From Rhodospirillaceae bacterium (lineage in GTDB: Bacteria; Pseudomonadota; Alphaproteobacteria; Reyranellales; Reyranellaceae): DNA of 64,000 nucleotides. The translations under genes and the position numbers were made by a program. The DNA is taken from positions 62,001 to 126,000 of the forward strand of contig WOUR01000007.1 of the NCBI GenBank assembly GCA_009772935.1, read 5' to 3'. Shown piece after piece: positions 20,535 to 28,963 of this stretch (its first letter is position 1; every line of letters starts with the position of its first letter). Below the pieces are notes generated by a model that ran no database searches, was not told the origin of the DNA, and worked only from the letters and a program-made list of their open reading frames with translations.

Positions 20535-21938
20535 TCAAGCGGCGGCCGCCAGCAAACGCACCTTGCTCTCGGCGGGCCCCAGCACGGCGAGCACTTCGAA
20601 GATGCCGGGCGAGGCGGTCGAGCCGGTCAGCGCGACGCGGAGCGGCTGAGCGACCTGGCCGAGTTTCAGTCCGTTTGCCTCGGCGAACTCGCGCACGGCA
20701 TCTTCGAGCGCCTTTTCGCTCCAGTCGCTTGCCTGCGGCTCCAGCGCCGGCGCGAGCTTCGCCATCACGGCGCGGGCGTCGGGCGTCAGCAGCGCGCGGG
20801 CCTTGTCGTCGGCGATCGGCGGCGCGCCAGCGCGGGCGTAGAAGGCAAGACTGTCCGCGAGTTCGATGAGCGTTCGCGCGCGCTGCTTTACGCCGGCGAG
20901 GCCGCGCACGATTCGCTCGCGGCCAGCGGCATCGACGGTGCCGAGCTTCTCTTCGAGGCGCGGCAGCACCAGCGGCAGCAGCTCGGCGTCTGGCGTCTCG
21001 CGCAGGTAGTGCGCGTTGAGGTTGGTGAGCTTGGCCATGTCGAAGCGCGAGGCCGACCGTCCGACATTGTCCAGGTCGAACCATTCGATCGCCTGCGCCG
21101 TCGAGATGATCTCGTCGTCGCCATGGCCCCAGCCCAGCCGCAGGAGGTAGTTGCGCAGCGCCGCGGGCAGGAAACCCATGTCGCGATAGGCGTCGACGCC
21201 GAGCGCGCCGTGACGCTTGCTGAGCTTGGCGCCGTCGGGCCCGTGGATCAGGGGAATATGGGCATAGACCGGCTCCGGCCATCCCATGGCGCGGATGATC
21301 TGCAGCTGGCGGAAGGCGTTGTTCAGATGGTCGTCGCCGCGGATCACATGGGTGACGCCCATATCGTGGTCGTCGACGACGACGGCCAGCATGTAGGTCG
21401 GCGTGCCGTCGGCGCGCAGCAGGATCATGTCGTCGAGCTGAGCGTTCTCGACCGTGACCTCCCCCTGGACCGCGTCCTTGATGACCGTCTGGCCCGACTG
21501 CGGTGCCTTGAGGCGAACGACAGGCTTCACGCCGGCGGGCGCCTCTTTGGAATCGCGGTCACGCCAGCGGCCGTCATAGCGCATCGGTTTGCCGGCGGCC
21601 TTCTGCGCCGCGCGCATCTCGTCGAGCTCCTGCGGCGAGGCATAGCAGTGATAGGCATGGCCCTTGGCCAGCATCTCCAGCGCCACCTCGGCATGGCGGG
21701 CGGCGCGCGAGAACTGGTAGGTGACATCGCCGTCCCACGGCAGGCCGAGCCACGACAGACCGTCGAGGATCGCGGCGATCGCCGGCTCGGTGGAGCGCGC
21801 GCGGTCGGTATCCTCGATGCGCAGCAGGTACTTGCCGCCGTGATGCTTGGCGAACAGCCAGTTGAACAGGGCCGTGCGGGCGCCGCCGATGTGCAGATAG
21901 CCGGTGGGTGAGGGGGCGAAGCGGGTTACGACGGTCAT
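20535..21938 (-). CDS. gltX: Glutamyl-tRNA synthetase
   Basis: Charges tRNA-Glu, 467 residues, a class I synthetase. HIGH-type motif is [21 protein letters not shown], the central block [11 protein letters not shown] is typical of GluRS, and [11 protein letters not shown] is the KMSKS motif. The C-terminal half is the alpha-helical anticodon-binding domain typical of bacterial GluRS. It stands first in a two-gene unit with glnS, and comEC is divergent 84 bases away. With GlnRS present the enzyme may be the discriminating form. Specificity cannot be read from sequence with certainty. Confidence 0.95.
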   Translation of the reverse strand: MTVVTRFAPSPTGYLHIGGARTALFNWLFAKHHGGKYLLRIEDTDRARSTEPAIAAILDGLSWLGLPWDGDVTYQFSRAARHAEVALEMLAKGHAYHCYASPQELDEMRAAQKAAGKPMRYDGRWRDRDSKEAPAGVKPVVRLKAPQSGQTVIKDAVQGEVTVENAQLDDMILLRADGTPTYMLAVVVDDHDMGVTHVIRGDDHLNNAFRQLQIIRAMGWPEPVYAHIPLIHGPDGAKLSKRHGALGVDAYRDMGFLPAALRNYLLRLGWGHGDDEIISTAQAIEWFDLDNVGRSASRFDMAKLTNLNAHYLRETPDAELLPLVLPRLEEKLGTVDAAGRERIVRGLAGVKQRARTLIELADSLAFYARAGAPPIADDKARALLTPDARAVMAKLAPALEPQASDWSEKALEDAVREFAEANGLKLGQVAQPLRVALTGSTASPGIFEVLAVLGPAESKVRLLAAAA

Positions 21939-22022
21939 CGGCCTTGGATCATGCTTGGTAAGCGCGGGTTTTGCCGCAATTTGGGCGGAAAAGCGCGCCG
22001 TAGGTAGGGGAGCGTCCGGTTA

Positions 22023-24152
22023 GTGTCAAACCTGCGCGCCTGGATCCTCGAACAGCTGGACGCCGAGCGCGGCCGATGGATGCTGTGGCTTCCGGTGGCC
22101 CTGGGTCTGGGCATTGCGATCTACTACGAGCTGCCGGTCGAGCCGGCCTTGTGGGTGGGGCCGGCGCTGGCGGCAGGATCGCTGGTCATCGTGGGCCTCG
22201 CGCCGGCCGGGAGCTTCGCTCGTGCCTTGGCCATAGGAGGTGTTGCAGCCTCGTCCGGCCTCGGCATTGTCGCCTGGCGCACGGCGAGCCTCGCCGCGCC
22301 GACCCTCAACCGGCCGCTGTTCAGCCTCAACGTCGAAGGCAGGATCGCCGACATCCAGCGCCTGCCCGAAGGGGTGCGGGTCGTGCTCGAAGCCGTCCGG
22401 CTCAGGGGCAATGGCGTGCCGCCACCGGAGATGATGCCGATGAAGGTTCGCGTGACCCTCAACCGGGGGGCGCCGCCCCTGGTGATCGGGGACCGCGTGC
22501 TCGTGCTCGCCAACCTCTCGCCGCCGGCCGGGCCCGCCACGCCCGGCGCCTTCGATTTCCAGAGGGTCGCCTGGTATCAGCAACTCGGCGCGGTCGGCTA
22601 TGCTCTGGCACCCGCGACCGTGATCGAACGCGGCCGGCCCGACGGGTTCGTTCGCAGGATCGACGCGCTGCGCGCCGACCTGGCCGCCCGCATCCTGCAG
22701 GTGTTGCCGGGACCAACGGGCGGGGTGGTCGCTTCGCTGCTGGTCGGTGAGCAGACCGCCGTCGACAAGGACGTGGCACGGGCCATGCGCGATTCCGGCC
22801 TGGCGCATATCCTTTCGATTTCCGGCCTGCATATCGTCTTCGTGGTCGGGCTCGTGATGGGCCTCGTGCGCTACGGCATCGCCCTCGTCCCGCCGCTCGC
22901 GTTGCGCATCGACGCCAAGAAGGTGGCGGCGGTGCTCGCCCTGTTGGCCGCGCTCTTCTACACGGCACTGGCCGGCGCGCCGGTGCCGGCGCAGCGCGCC
23001 TGCGCGATGGCCGCATTCGCGCTACTCGCCATCCTGCTCGATCGTACGGCACTGTCGTTGCGTCTTGTCGCCTGGTCGGCCGTGATTGTGCTTCTTGTTG
23101 CGCCCGAGTCGCTGACCGGCGCGTCCTTCCAGATGTCGTTCGCCGCCGTGGTCGCGCTGATCGCGGGCTGGGAATCGGCCGCGCCCTGGCGGCGACGCCT
23201 GCACGAGCGCGCCGAACTCTCCCGCCATCGCTGGATGTGGCGGCTCGGGGCCGCGCTTGGGGCCAGCCTGCTCACGACCCTGATCGCCTCGATCGCCACC
23301 GGCGCCTTCGCCGCCTATCACTTCAATCGACTTTCGTTGCTCGGCGTCGTGGCGAACCTGCTGGGAGTGCCCCTCACGGGATTATGGATCATGCCCTGGG
23401 GGCTGCTCGCCATGCTCCTGATGCCGTTCGGGCTGGAAGCTGTCGCCCTCGTGCCGATGGGCTGGGGCGTCGACGTGCTGAACGCCATCGCCTTCCGCGT
23501 CGCGGCGTGGCCTGAGGCCGCGATGCTGGTGCCGTCGCTGCCCGGGGCGAGCCTGTGGCTGCTGACCGCCGGCGGCCTGTGGCTCTGCCTGTGGCGGCGG
23601 AAATGGCGCTATGCCGGACTCCCGGTCGCGGCGATCGGCCTGATGCTGGGTCCGCCGCCGGCCCCTGACCTTCTGATGAGCGAGGACGGGCGCGTGCTCG
23701 GCCTGCGCGACGAGCGCGGCGTGGTGCATGTAGCCTCGGCCCGCCTGGATCGCTACGTGACGGAAACGTGGGCGCGCCGGCAGGGACAGGAAGGAGTCCG
23801 GCGCTGGACGGCCAGCGCCGACGAGCAGATCCTGGGCCTCGGCTGCAGTACGGGGCTTTGCCAATGGCGCAAGGGGCCCTGGCGCATCGCGCTGGTGAGC
23901 GACGAGAAGCGCCTGGCCGAAGCCTGTGGTGCGGCCGACATCGTCCTGTCGACCGTCGATGCACAGGCGCGCTGCCGCGGCCCGCGTCTCGTCATGGATC
24001 GTCGGGACGCCTGGAAGGACGGCGCCCACGCGTTATGGCTCGACGATCTCGGCGTGCGGCGCGAGTCCGCCAATGCCCGCCGCGGCGACCGGCCCTGGGT
24101 GCCGAACAGCACGATGCGCCAGACCGCGCCGGTCAAGGCGCCGGGGGCGTGA
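22023..24152 (+). CDS. ComEC/Rec2-family DNA-uptake channel protein
   Basis: A 709-residue polytopic membrane protein. An N-terminal DUF4131-type region with two or three helices and an OB-like part comes first (about 1-200). The Competence domain follows, with SLLVGEQTAVDKDVARAMRDSGLAHILSISG broken over residues 230-270 and many helices to about 520. The C-terminal part (about 550-709) shows no HxHxDH metallo-beta-lactamase motif. That domain is degenerate or missing, a form often seen in alphaproteobacteria. The start is a GTG with AGGGGAG upstream. The stop lies 2 bases from the convergent lexA stop. It may support natural transformation. A TfoX-domain protein is encoded at 38866-39249. 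Confidence 0.87.
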   Translation: MSNLRAWILEQLDAERGRWMLWLPVALGLGIAIYYELPVEPALWVGPALAAGSLVIVGLAPAGSFARALAIGGVAASSGLGIVAWRTASLAAPTLNRPLFSLNVEGRIADIQRLPEGVRVVLEAVRLRGNGVPPPEMMPMKVRVTLNRGAPPLVIGDRVLVLANLSPPAGPATPGAFDFQRVAWYQQLGAVGYALAPATVIERGRPDGFVRRIDALRADLAARILQVLPGPTGGVVASLLVGEQTAVDKDVARAMRDSGLAHILSISGLHIVFVVGLVMGLVRYGIALVPPLALRIDAKKVAAVLALLAALFYTALAGAPVPAQRACAMAAFALLAILLDRTALSLRLVAWSAVIVLLVAPESLTGASFQMSFAAVVALIAGWESAAPWRRRLHERAELSRHRWMWRLGAALGASLLTTLIASIATGAFAAYHFNRLSLLGVVANLLGVPLTGLWIMPWGLLAMLLMPFGLEAVALVPMGWGVDVLNAIAFRVAAWPEAAMLVPSLPGASLWLLTAGGLWLCLWRRKWRYAGLPVAAIGLMLGPPPAPDLLMSEDGRVLGLRDERGVVHVASARLDRYVTETWARRQGQEGVRRWTASADEQILGLGCSTGLCQWRKGPWRIALVSDEKRLAEACGAADIVLSTVDAQARCRGPRLVMDRRDAWKDGAHALWLDDLGVRRESANARRGDRPWVPNSTMRQTAPVKAPGA

Positions 24153-24154
24153 GA

Positions 24155-24904
24155 TCAGTGATAGCGCCGGTAGAGGCCGGCAAGGCGGCCCTGGATCTTG
24201 ACCCGATCGGGGCCGAAAATCCGGGTCTCGTAGGCTGCGTTGGCGGGTTCCAAGGCGATCGACGCCCCCTTCTTGCGCAGGCGCTTCAGGGTGGCCTCGG
24301 TGTCGTCGATCAGAGCCACGACGATCTCGCCGGATTCGGCGGTGTCGGAACTCTTGATGATGACGACGTCGCCGTTCTGGATACCGGCCTCGACCATCGA
24401 GTCGCCCTGGACTTCGAGGCAATAATGGGCCCCCGAGCCCAGCAGCGAGACGGGCACGTCCACGGTCGTGGAATTGTCGCGCAGCGCCTCGATCGGCGTA
24501 CCGGCGGCGATCCGGCCGTAGAGGGGAAGGCTGAGCGCCTGGGCTTCGTTGGCGGCCTGGATGGCGCCGGCGAGCGGCACGCGATCGGCGCGCACGATCT
24601 GCGGCACGAAGCCTTCACGGCCCTCGGAGAAGGCGGCCCGGCGGGAATCGGCCAGCAGCGGCGTGACGTTGGGCGCGGGCAGGGCAGCGCTGTCGGGCAG
24701 CTTCACGACCTGCAACGCGCGTGCGCGATGCGGCAGGCGGCGCAGGAAGCCGCGCTCCTCGAGGCCGGTGATCAGGCGATGGATGCCCGACTTCGACTTC
24801 AGTCGCAGCGCTTCCTTCATCTCGTCGAAGGAGGGCGAGACGCCGTCATCGTTCAGCCGCTTGTTGATGAACAAGAGCAGTTCGTTTTGCTTGCGGGTGA
24901 GCAC
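24155..24904 (-). CDS. lexA: LexA SOS-response repressor
   Basis: Represses DNA-damage genes and cleaves itself when RecA is activated, 249 residues. The winged-helix N-terminal domain reads [13 protein letters not shown] and [20 protein letters not shown]. The self-cleavage Ala-Gly is at 134-135 in GRIAAGTP. The catalytic pair is S169 (QGDSMVEAG) and K207 (TEATLKRL). The start is GTG at 24904 with GGGGAG upstream. An extension to 24961 would run through the operator and is rejected. Two LexA-type boxes lie upstream, so it is autoregulated. It lies 120 bases after moeA. Confidence 0.96.
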   Translation of the reverse strand: MLTRKQNELLLFINKRLNDDGVSPSFDEMKEALRLKSKSGIHRLITGLEERGFLRRLPHRARALQVVKLPDSAALPAPNVTPLLADSRRAAFSEGREGFVPQIVRADRVPLAGAIQAANEAQALSLPLYGRIAAGTPIEALRDNSTTVDVPVSLLGSGAHYCLEVQGDSMVEAGIQNGDVVIIKSSDTAESGEIVVALIDDTEATLKRLRKKGASIALEPANAAYETRIFGPDRVKIQGRLAGLYRRYH

Positions 24905-24936
24905 CGTCTTCTCCCCAGGACGCCTACCGGATCTAG

Positions 24937-24951
24937 GAACAAATCCTGAAA
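24937..24951 (-). promoter_or_regulatory. Second, degenerate LexA box before lexA
   Basis: Plus-strand GAAC (24937-24940), 7 bases, GAAA (24948-24951): one mismatch to GAAC-N7-GAAC. It lies between the lexA promoter and the start codon, 11 bases from the perfect box, so it could give cooperative repression. Confidence 0.5.
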
Positions 24952-24961
24952 CCCGGCACAT

Positions 24962-24990
24962 GTTCTAGTTTAGTTCCTTCCCCTGGTCAA
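24962..24990 (-). promoter_or_regulatory. lexA promoter with an overlapping LexA operator
   Basis: On the minus strand TTGACC (24990-24985), a 17-base spacer and TAGAAC (24967-24962) make a good promoter. GTTC-N7-GTTC (24962-24965 and 24973-24976) is a perfect alphaproteobacterial LexA box. It covers the -10 region, so bound LexA would block polymerase. The gene is thus directly self-regulated. Confidence 0.85.
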
Positions 24991-25024
24991 GTTATCCCGA
25001 GGAATCGAGGGGAGAATTGGTGGA

Positions 25025-26239
25025 TCAATAGGCTCCGGGCAGGCTCGCGAGATCGACGACCTGTACGATGTCGCCCGCCTTGCGCGCGGGATCGTGGGGT
25101 GGGCGGATCATGAGACCATCGCAGGCGGCCAGCACCGAGAGCATCGAACTGTCCTGCACTGGATGCGGATCGACGGTGAGGCCGCCGTCGGATGCGCGGG
25201 CGAGGCGGGAGCGGACATAGTCCTCGCGCTGGTCATTCTGCTTCACGTCGACGGCGAGCCGGGCAGGCTGGGTCCGGACCAGGTCGCCGGGCTGGCCGAG
25301 CATCCGCTCCAGGGCGGGCTTCAGGAACAGGAGCGCGCAGACCATGGTCGAGACCGGATTGCCCGGCAGGCCGAGCACGCGGGCGCGGTCGCGGGCGGCG
25401 AACATCAGCGGCTTGCCGGGGCGCATGGCGATCTTCCAGAAACCCATGTCGAATCCCTGGGCCTTGAGCGCGCCCTGCACCAGATCGTGGTCGCCGACCG
25501 AGGCGCCGCCGAGCGTGATCAGCAGGTCGTGCTGCGCGCCGGCTTCGATGCAGCTTTCGATCAGCCGGGCGTCATCGCGCGCGATGTCAAACAGGGTGGG
25601 CTCGCCGCCCCAGCCGCGCACGAGGGCCGCCACGGCAATCCCGGAGGATGAGACGATCTGGTTCCGCCCGACCGGCTCGCCGGGCATCACGAGCTCGTCG
25701 CCGGTGGACAGGATGGCGACCCTCGGCTTGCGACGGACGGAGAGCCACGGATGGTTCATCGCTGCAGCCAATGCGAGGTCGCGCGTCCTGAGCGTGCGAC
25801 CCACCGCGAGCGGCGCATCGCCGATCGAGAAGTCGAGCCCGGCCTTGCGGACGTGCCGGCCCAGGCGCGGCGCTTCGAGGATGGTGATCGTGGCACCGTC
25901 GGCCTTGGTATCCTCTTGGATCACGATCGAATCGGCGCCCATCGGCAGCGGGCCGCCGGTGAAGATGCGCACGGCCTCGCCAGGCTTCAGTGCCTGGTCG
26001 TAGGAGCCGCCAGCCGGCGCCTGGCCCACGAGCGTGAGCGTCGCCGGCGCGGCCGGGACGTCGGCGGCGCGCACGGCATAGCCGTCCATCGCCGAGAGGT
26101 CGGTCGGCGGCTGCGTCAACCGCGCCTTCGGCGAGACCGCGAGTACGCGCCCGGCCGCTTCGGCGACGGACACGGTTTCTGACGGCAGTGCAGAGAAGGC
26201 CGCGATCACACGCGCATGGGCTTCACGAACGGTCAGCAT
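25025..26239 (-). CDS. moeA: Molybdopterin molybdenumtransferase
   Basis: Inserts molybdenum into molybdopterin adenylate in Moco synthesis, 404 residues. Typical blocks are PPTDLSAMDGYAVRA, GEAVRIFTGGPLPMGADSIVIQED, ILSTGDELV, ITLGGASVGDHDLV and GLPGNPVSTMV. The ATG at 26239 has GAGG five bases upstream. A longer frame to 26278 would translate the palindromic repeat just upstream and is rejected. It follows moaC with a 96-base gap that holds a REP-like pair. Confidence 0.94.
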   Translation of the reverse strand: MLTVREAHARVIAAFSALPSETVSVAEAAGRVLAVSPKARLTQPPTDLSAMDGYAVRAADVPAAPATLTLVGQAPAGGSYDQALKPGEAVRIFTGGPLPMGADSIVIQEDTKADGATITILEAPRLGRHVRKAGLDFSIGDAPLAVGRTLRTRDLALAAAMNHPWLSVRRKPRVAILSTGDELVMPGEPVGRNQIVSSSGIAVAALVRGWGGEPTLFDIARDDARLIESCIEAGAQHDLLITLGGASVGDHDLVQGALKAQGFDMGFWKIAMRPGKPLMFAARDRARVLGLPGNPVSTMVCALLFLKPALERMLGQPGDLVRTQPARLAVDVKQNDQREDYVRSRLARASDGGLTVDPHPVQDSSMLSVLAACDGLMIRPPHDPARKAGDIVQVVDLASLPGAY

Positions 26240-26251
26240 GGACGCCTCATT

Positions 26252-26327
26252 GGAGCGCGCCACTCCAGTGGCGCTCAAACCATCGTCGAGAGGGAAAGAC
26301 CTGAGCGCAACTGGAGTTGCGCGCTCC
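26252..26327. repeat. REP/BIME-like inverted pair between moaC and moeA
   Basis: Two 26-base units face each other: 26252-26277 and 26302-26327, separated by 24 bases. The reverse complement of the first differs from the second at only two positions. Those two positions pair with each other inside each unit (C-G in one, A-T in the other), so the stem is kept by compensating changes. Each unit is itself a hairpin of 10 bp with a two-base bulge. This is the layout of a bacterial interspersed mosaic element, lying in the gap of an operon. Confidence 0.75.
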
Positions 26328-26335
26328 GATGACGG

Positions 26336-26818
26336 TCAGGCATCCCAGGTCCCCGACTTGCCGCCGGATTTGTGAATGAGCTTCACCTCGGAGATCACCA
26401 TGCCGCGGTCGACCGCCTTGCACATGTCGTAGACGGTGAGTGCGGCGACGGAGGCCGCCGTCAGCGCTTCCATCTCGACGCCGGTGCGGCCCTTCAGCTT
26501 GCAGGTCGCCTCGATGTCGACCGCCTTGCGCTTCACGTCGAGCGACAGTTTCACGTCGACCGAGGAGAGGGCGAGGGGGTGGCAGAGCGGGATCAGGTCC
26601 GGCGTCTTCTTCGCCGCCATGATGCCGGCGAGCTGGGCCACCGCCAGCACGTCGCCCTTCTTCGCCTTCTTGTCGCGGATCAGCTTCAGGGTGGCGGCCT
26701 GCATGATGACGCTGGACCGGGCCACGGCGACGCGCTCGGTGGTCTCCTTGTCGCCGACATCGACCATGCGGGCGTTGCCACCCTCGTCGAAGTGGGTGAG
26801 TGCCGCCTTCCGCTTCAT
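26336..26818 (-). CDS. moaC: Cyclic pyranopterin monophosphate synthase
   Basis: Second step of molybdenum-cofactor synthesis, 160 residues. Family blocks are [14 protein letters not shown], the active-site motif [32 protein letters not shown] and a conserved lysine in [12 protein letters not shown]. The ATG overlaps the trpC stop by 4 bases. The trpC-moaC-moeA order is common in alphaproteobacteria. Confidence 0.96.
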   Translation of the reverse strand: MKRKAALTHFDEGGNARMVDVGDKETTERVAVARSSVIMQAATLKLIRDKKAKKGDVLAVAQLAGIMAAKKTPDLIPLCHPLALSSVDVKLSLDVKRKAVDIEATCKLKGRTGVEMEALTAASVAALTVYDMCKAVDRGMVISEVKLIHKSGGKSGTWDA

Positions 26819-27615
26819 GCCGCCTCGCGCACCAGCATCTCGCGCACCGCCGCCTCGACGTCGGGCTTGCGCATGAAGCTCTCGCCGATCAGGAAGGCCG
26901 AGGCGCCCACCTTGGCCATCCGCGCCAGATCGGCGGGGGATCCCAGGCCGCTCTCGGCCACCAGCACGCGATCCTTCGGCACCAGCGGCGCCAGCTTCTC
27001 CGTCGTGGCGAGATCGACGGCGAGCGTCTTGAGGTTGCGGTTGTTGACCCCGATGAGATCGGCGTCGACCTGGAGGGCCCGTTCGAGTTCATGGGCGTCA
27101 TGCACCTCGACCAGGACGTCCATACCCCACTTGTGCGCGAGCCTGGCCAGCTCGGCGGCCATCGCATCGTCGAGGCAGGCCATGATGAGCAGGATGCAGT
27201 CGGCCCCCAGTGCCCGGGCCTCCGGCACCTGGTAGGGATCGATCATGAAATCCTTGCGCAGGACCGGCAGCTTCACCGCCGCGCGCGCCTGGGTCAGGAA
27301 TTCGTCCTTGCCCTGGAAGTAGGGCTGGTCGGTCAGGATCGACAGGCAGGTGGCGCCGCCGCGTTCATAGGACCGGGCGAGGGAAGGCGGGTCGAAGTCC
27401 TCGCGAATCAGGCCCTTGCTTGGCGAGGCCTTCTTGATCTCGGCGATCAGGCCGTAGCGGCCTTCGGCGATCGTGGCTTTGAGCGCCCTGGCGAAGCCGC
27501 GCGGCGAATCTGTATCCCGGGCCAGGTTCTCGACGACCCTGAGCGAGCGTTGCGACATGCGCCCGGCCACATGGCGCTTCTTGTCGGCAACGATCCTGTC
27601 GAGCGTGTCGCTCAT
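26815..27615 (-). CDS. trpC: Indole-3-glycerol phosphate synthase
   Basis: Fourth step of tryptophan synthesis, 266 residues, a TIM barrel. Motifs are [12 protein letters not shown] with the substrate-binding Lys, [42 protein letters not shown] and AESGL. The start at 27615 (MSDTLDRIV) overlaps the trpD stop (ATGA). A TTG two codons upstream would begin further inside trpD and is less likely. This is the single-function form, with no fused TrpF. Confidence 0.96.
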   Translation of the reverse strand: MSDTLDRIVADKKRHVAGRMSQRSLRVVENLARDTDSPRGFARALKATIAEGRYGLIAEIKKASPSKGLIREDFDPPSLARSYERGGATCLSILTDQPYFQGKDEFLTQARAAVKLPVLRKDFMIDPYQVPEARALGADCILLIMACLDDAMAAELARLAHKWGMDVLVEVHDAHELERALQVDADLIGVNNRNLKTLAVDLATTEKLAPLVPKDRVLVAESGLGSPADLARMAKVGASAFLIGESFMRKPDVEAAVREMLVREAA

Positions 27616-28637
27616 GCGCAAATCCTCTTCAATGTCGCCAGCGCGTCCCTGGCCTTGCCGCTGTCGATCGACTGGGCGGCCATGGCCGCGCCTTCCTTCA
27701 GATCCTTCGCCTTGCCCGCGACCATGATCGCGGCGGCGCTGTTCAACAGGACGATGTCGCGGAAGGCATTCTTCGCGCCGCCCAACAGCGCGTGGATCGC
27801 CTCGGCATTGTGCGCCGCGTCGCCGCCCTTGAGCTCGTCCAGCGTCGCGCGCTTCACGCCGATTTCCTCGGGCGCGATCTCGATCTCGGTCACCTTGCCG
27901 TTCTCCAGCGAAGCGGCCCAGCTCCTGGTCGTGGTGGTGAGTTCGTCCATGCCGTCCTGGCCGTGCACGACCAGCGCGCGCTCCAGGCCCAGCTGGCCCA
28001 GCGCCTGCGCGACCGGCTTCAGCCAGCGGCGGTCGAACACGCCCACGAGCTGGCGCTTAACCAGGGCGGGGTTCGACATCGGGCCCAGCAGGTTGAAGAT
28101 GGTGCGGGAGGGCGCCAACTCGACCCGCGGGCCGGCCACGTTGCGCATGGCGCTGTGATGGCGGGGGGCCATGAGGAAACAGACCTTGGCTTCGACCAGC
28201 GCCTGCTCGAGTTTCTCGATGGGCACCTCTAGGCCGATGCCGAGCGCCGACAGAACATCGGCCGCGCCCGACTTCGAGGTGAAGGCGCGATTGCCGTGCT
28301 TGGCCACCGGGATGCCTGCGCCCGCCACGACGAAGGCCGAGCAGGAGGAGACGTTATAGGTGCCGTGATGGTCCCCACCGGTGCCCACGATGTCGATGGT
28401 GCCTTCGGGGGCCTTCACGCGCAGCACCTTGGCCCGCAGTGCCCTCGAACCGCCCGCCAGTTCCTCGGCGGTCTCGCCGCGGACTTTCAGGCCCATCAGG
28501 AAGGCCCCCATCTGGGCAGGAGTCGCGTCGCCGGAGGTCATGATGTCGAAGGCGCGCTCCGCCTCGTCGATCCCGAGCGTCTCACCGTTGCCCACCTTGG
28601 CCAGAAGGCCGCGAAAATCGTCGATGTCGCCGCTCAC
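27612..28637 (-). CDS. trpD: Anthranilate phosphoribosyltransferase
   Basis: Second step of tryptophan synthesis, adding phosphoribosyl to anthranilate, 341 residues. PRPP-binding motif VGTGGDHHGTYNVS, KHGNRAFTSKSGAADVLSALG, and the metal motif DELTTTT in the C-terminal half. The start is a GTG at 28637. trpC overlaps its end. The divergent HMA gene starts 61 bases upstream. In relatives trpG is directly upstream. Here a Bug-protein gene and the HMA gene stand between. Confidence 0.96.
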   Translation of the reverse strand: MSGDIDDFRGLLAKVGNGETLGIDEAERAFDIMTSGDATPAQMGAFLMGLKVRGETAEELAGGSRALRAKVLRVKAPEGTIDIVGTGGDHHGTYNVSSCSAFVVAGAGIPVAKHGNRAFTSKSGAADVLSALGIGLEVPIEKLEQALVEAKVCFLMAPRHHSAMRNVAGPRVELAPSRTIFNLLGPMSNPALVKRQLVGVFDRRWLKPVAQALGQLGLERALVVHGQDGMDELTTTTRSWAASLENGKVTEIEIAPEEIGVKRATLDELKGGDAAHNAEAIHALLGGAKNAFRDIVLLNSAAAIMVAGKAKDLKEGAAMAAQSIDSGKARDALATLKRICA

Positions 28638-28698
28638 CCCAAAACTCCGCGCTTTTTGCCTCTTGCCGGCTGGACCGGCCGGCGCGAAGCTATATCAC

Positions 28699-28899
28699 AT
28701 GGCTCAAGAACTCATCCTCAAGGTCACCGGCATGGATTGCGACGGCTGCGTAAAGGCCGTCACCCGTGCCGCCACCGGCGCGGGCACCGTGCCTCTCTCC
28801 GTCGATCTCAAGAGCGGGGAGATGCGTCTCCCGCCCGACGCCGACGTCGCCGCCATCACGAAGGCGGTCACAAGGGCAGGCTTCGGGGTCGCTCCTTAA
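28699..28899 (+). CDS. Heavy-metal-associated (HMA) domain protein, CopZ-like
   Basis: A 66-residue single HMA domain. The metal-binding motif GMDCDGC (C14 and C17) sits in the first loop, with the beta-alpha-beta pattern following (CVKAVTRA, then a degenerate second half ending AITKAVTRAGFGVAP). Such proteins carry Cu(I) or other soft metals. No copper ATPase or CueR-like gene is beside it. It is divergent from trpD and has no strong Shine-Dalgarno. It interrupts the usual trpG-trpD junction. Confidence 0.75.
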   Translation: MAQELILKVTGMDCDGCVKAVTRAATGAGTVPLSVDLKSGEMRLPPDADVAAITKAVTRAGFGVAP

Positions 28900-28917
28900 C
28901 TTTAGAGAAGTCGCGCA

Positions 28918-28941
28918 ATATATTGAAATTAATCAATATAT
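28918..28941. repeat. AT-only inverted repeat in a convergent gap
   Basis: ATATATTGA (28918-28926), loop AATTAA, TCAATATAT (28933-28941): a perfect 9-bp inverted repeat made almost wholly of A and T. It lies between the HMA gene (plus) and the Bug-protein gene (minus), whose stops face each other. It may be a protein-binding palindrome or a weak bidirectional terminator. Confidence 0.55.
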
Positions 28942-28963
28942 CGGCCGTTTTGGGGAATGCTGG

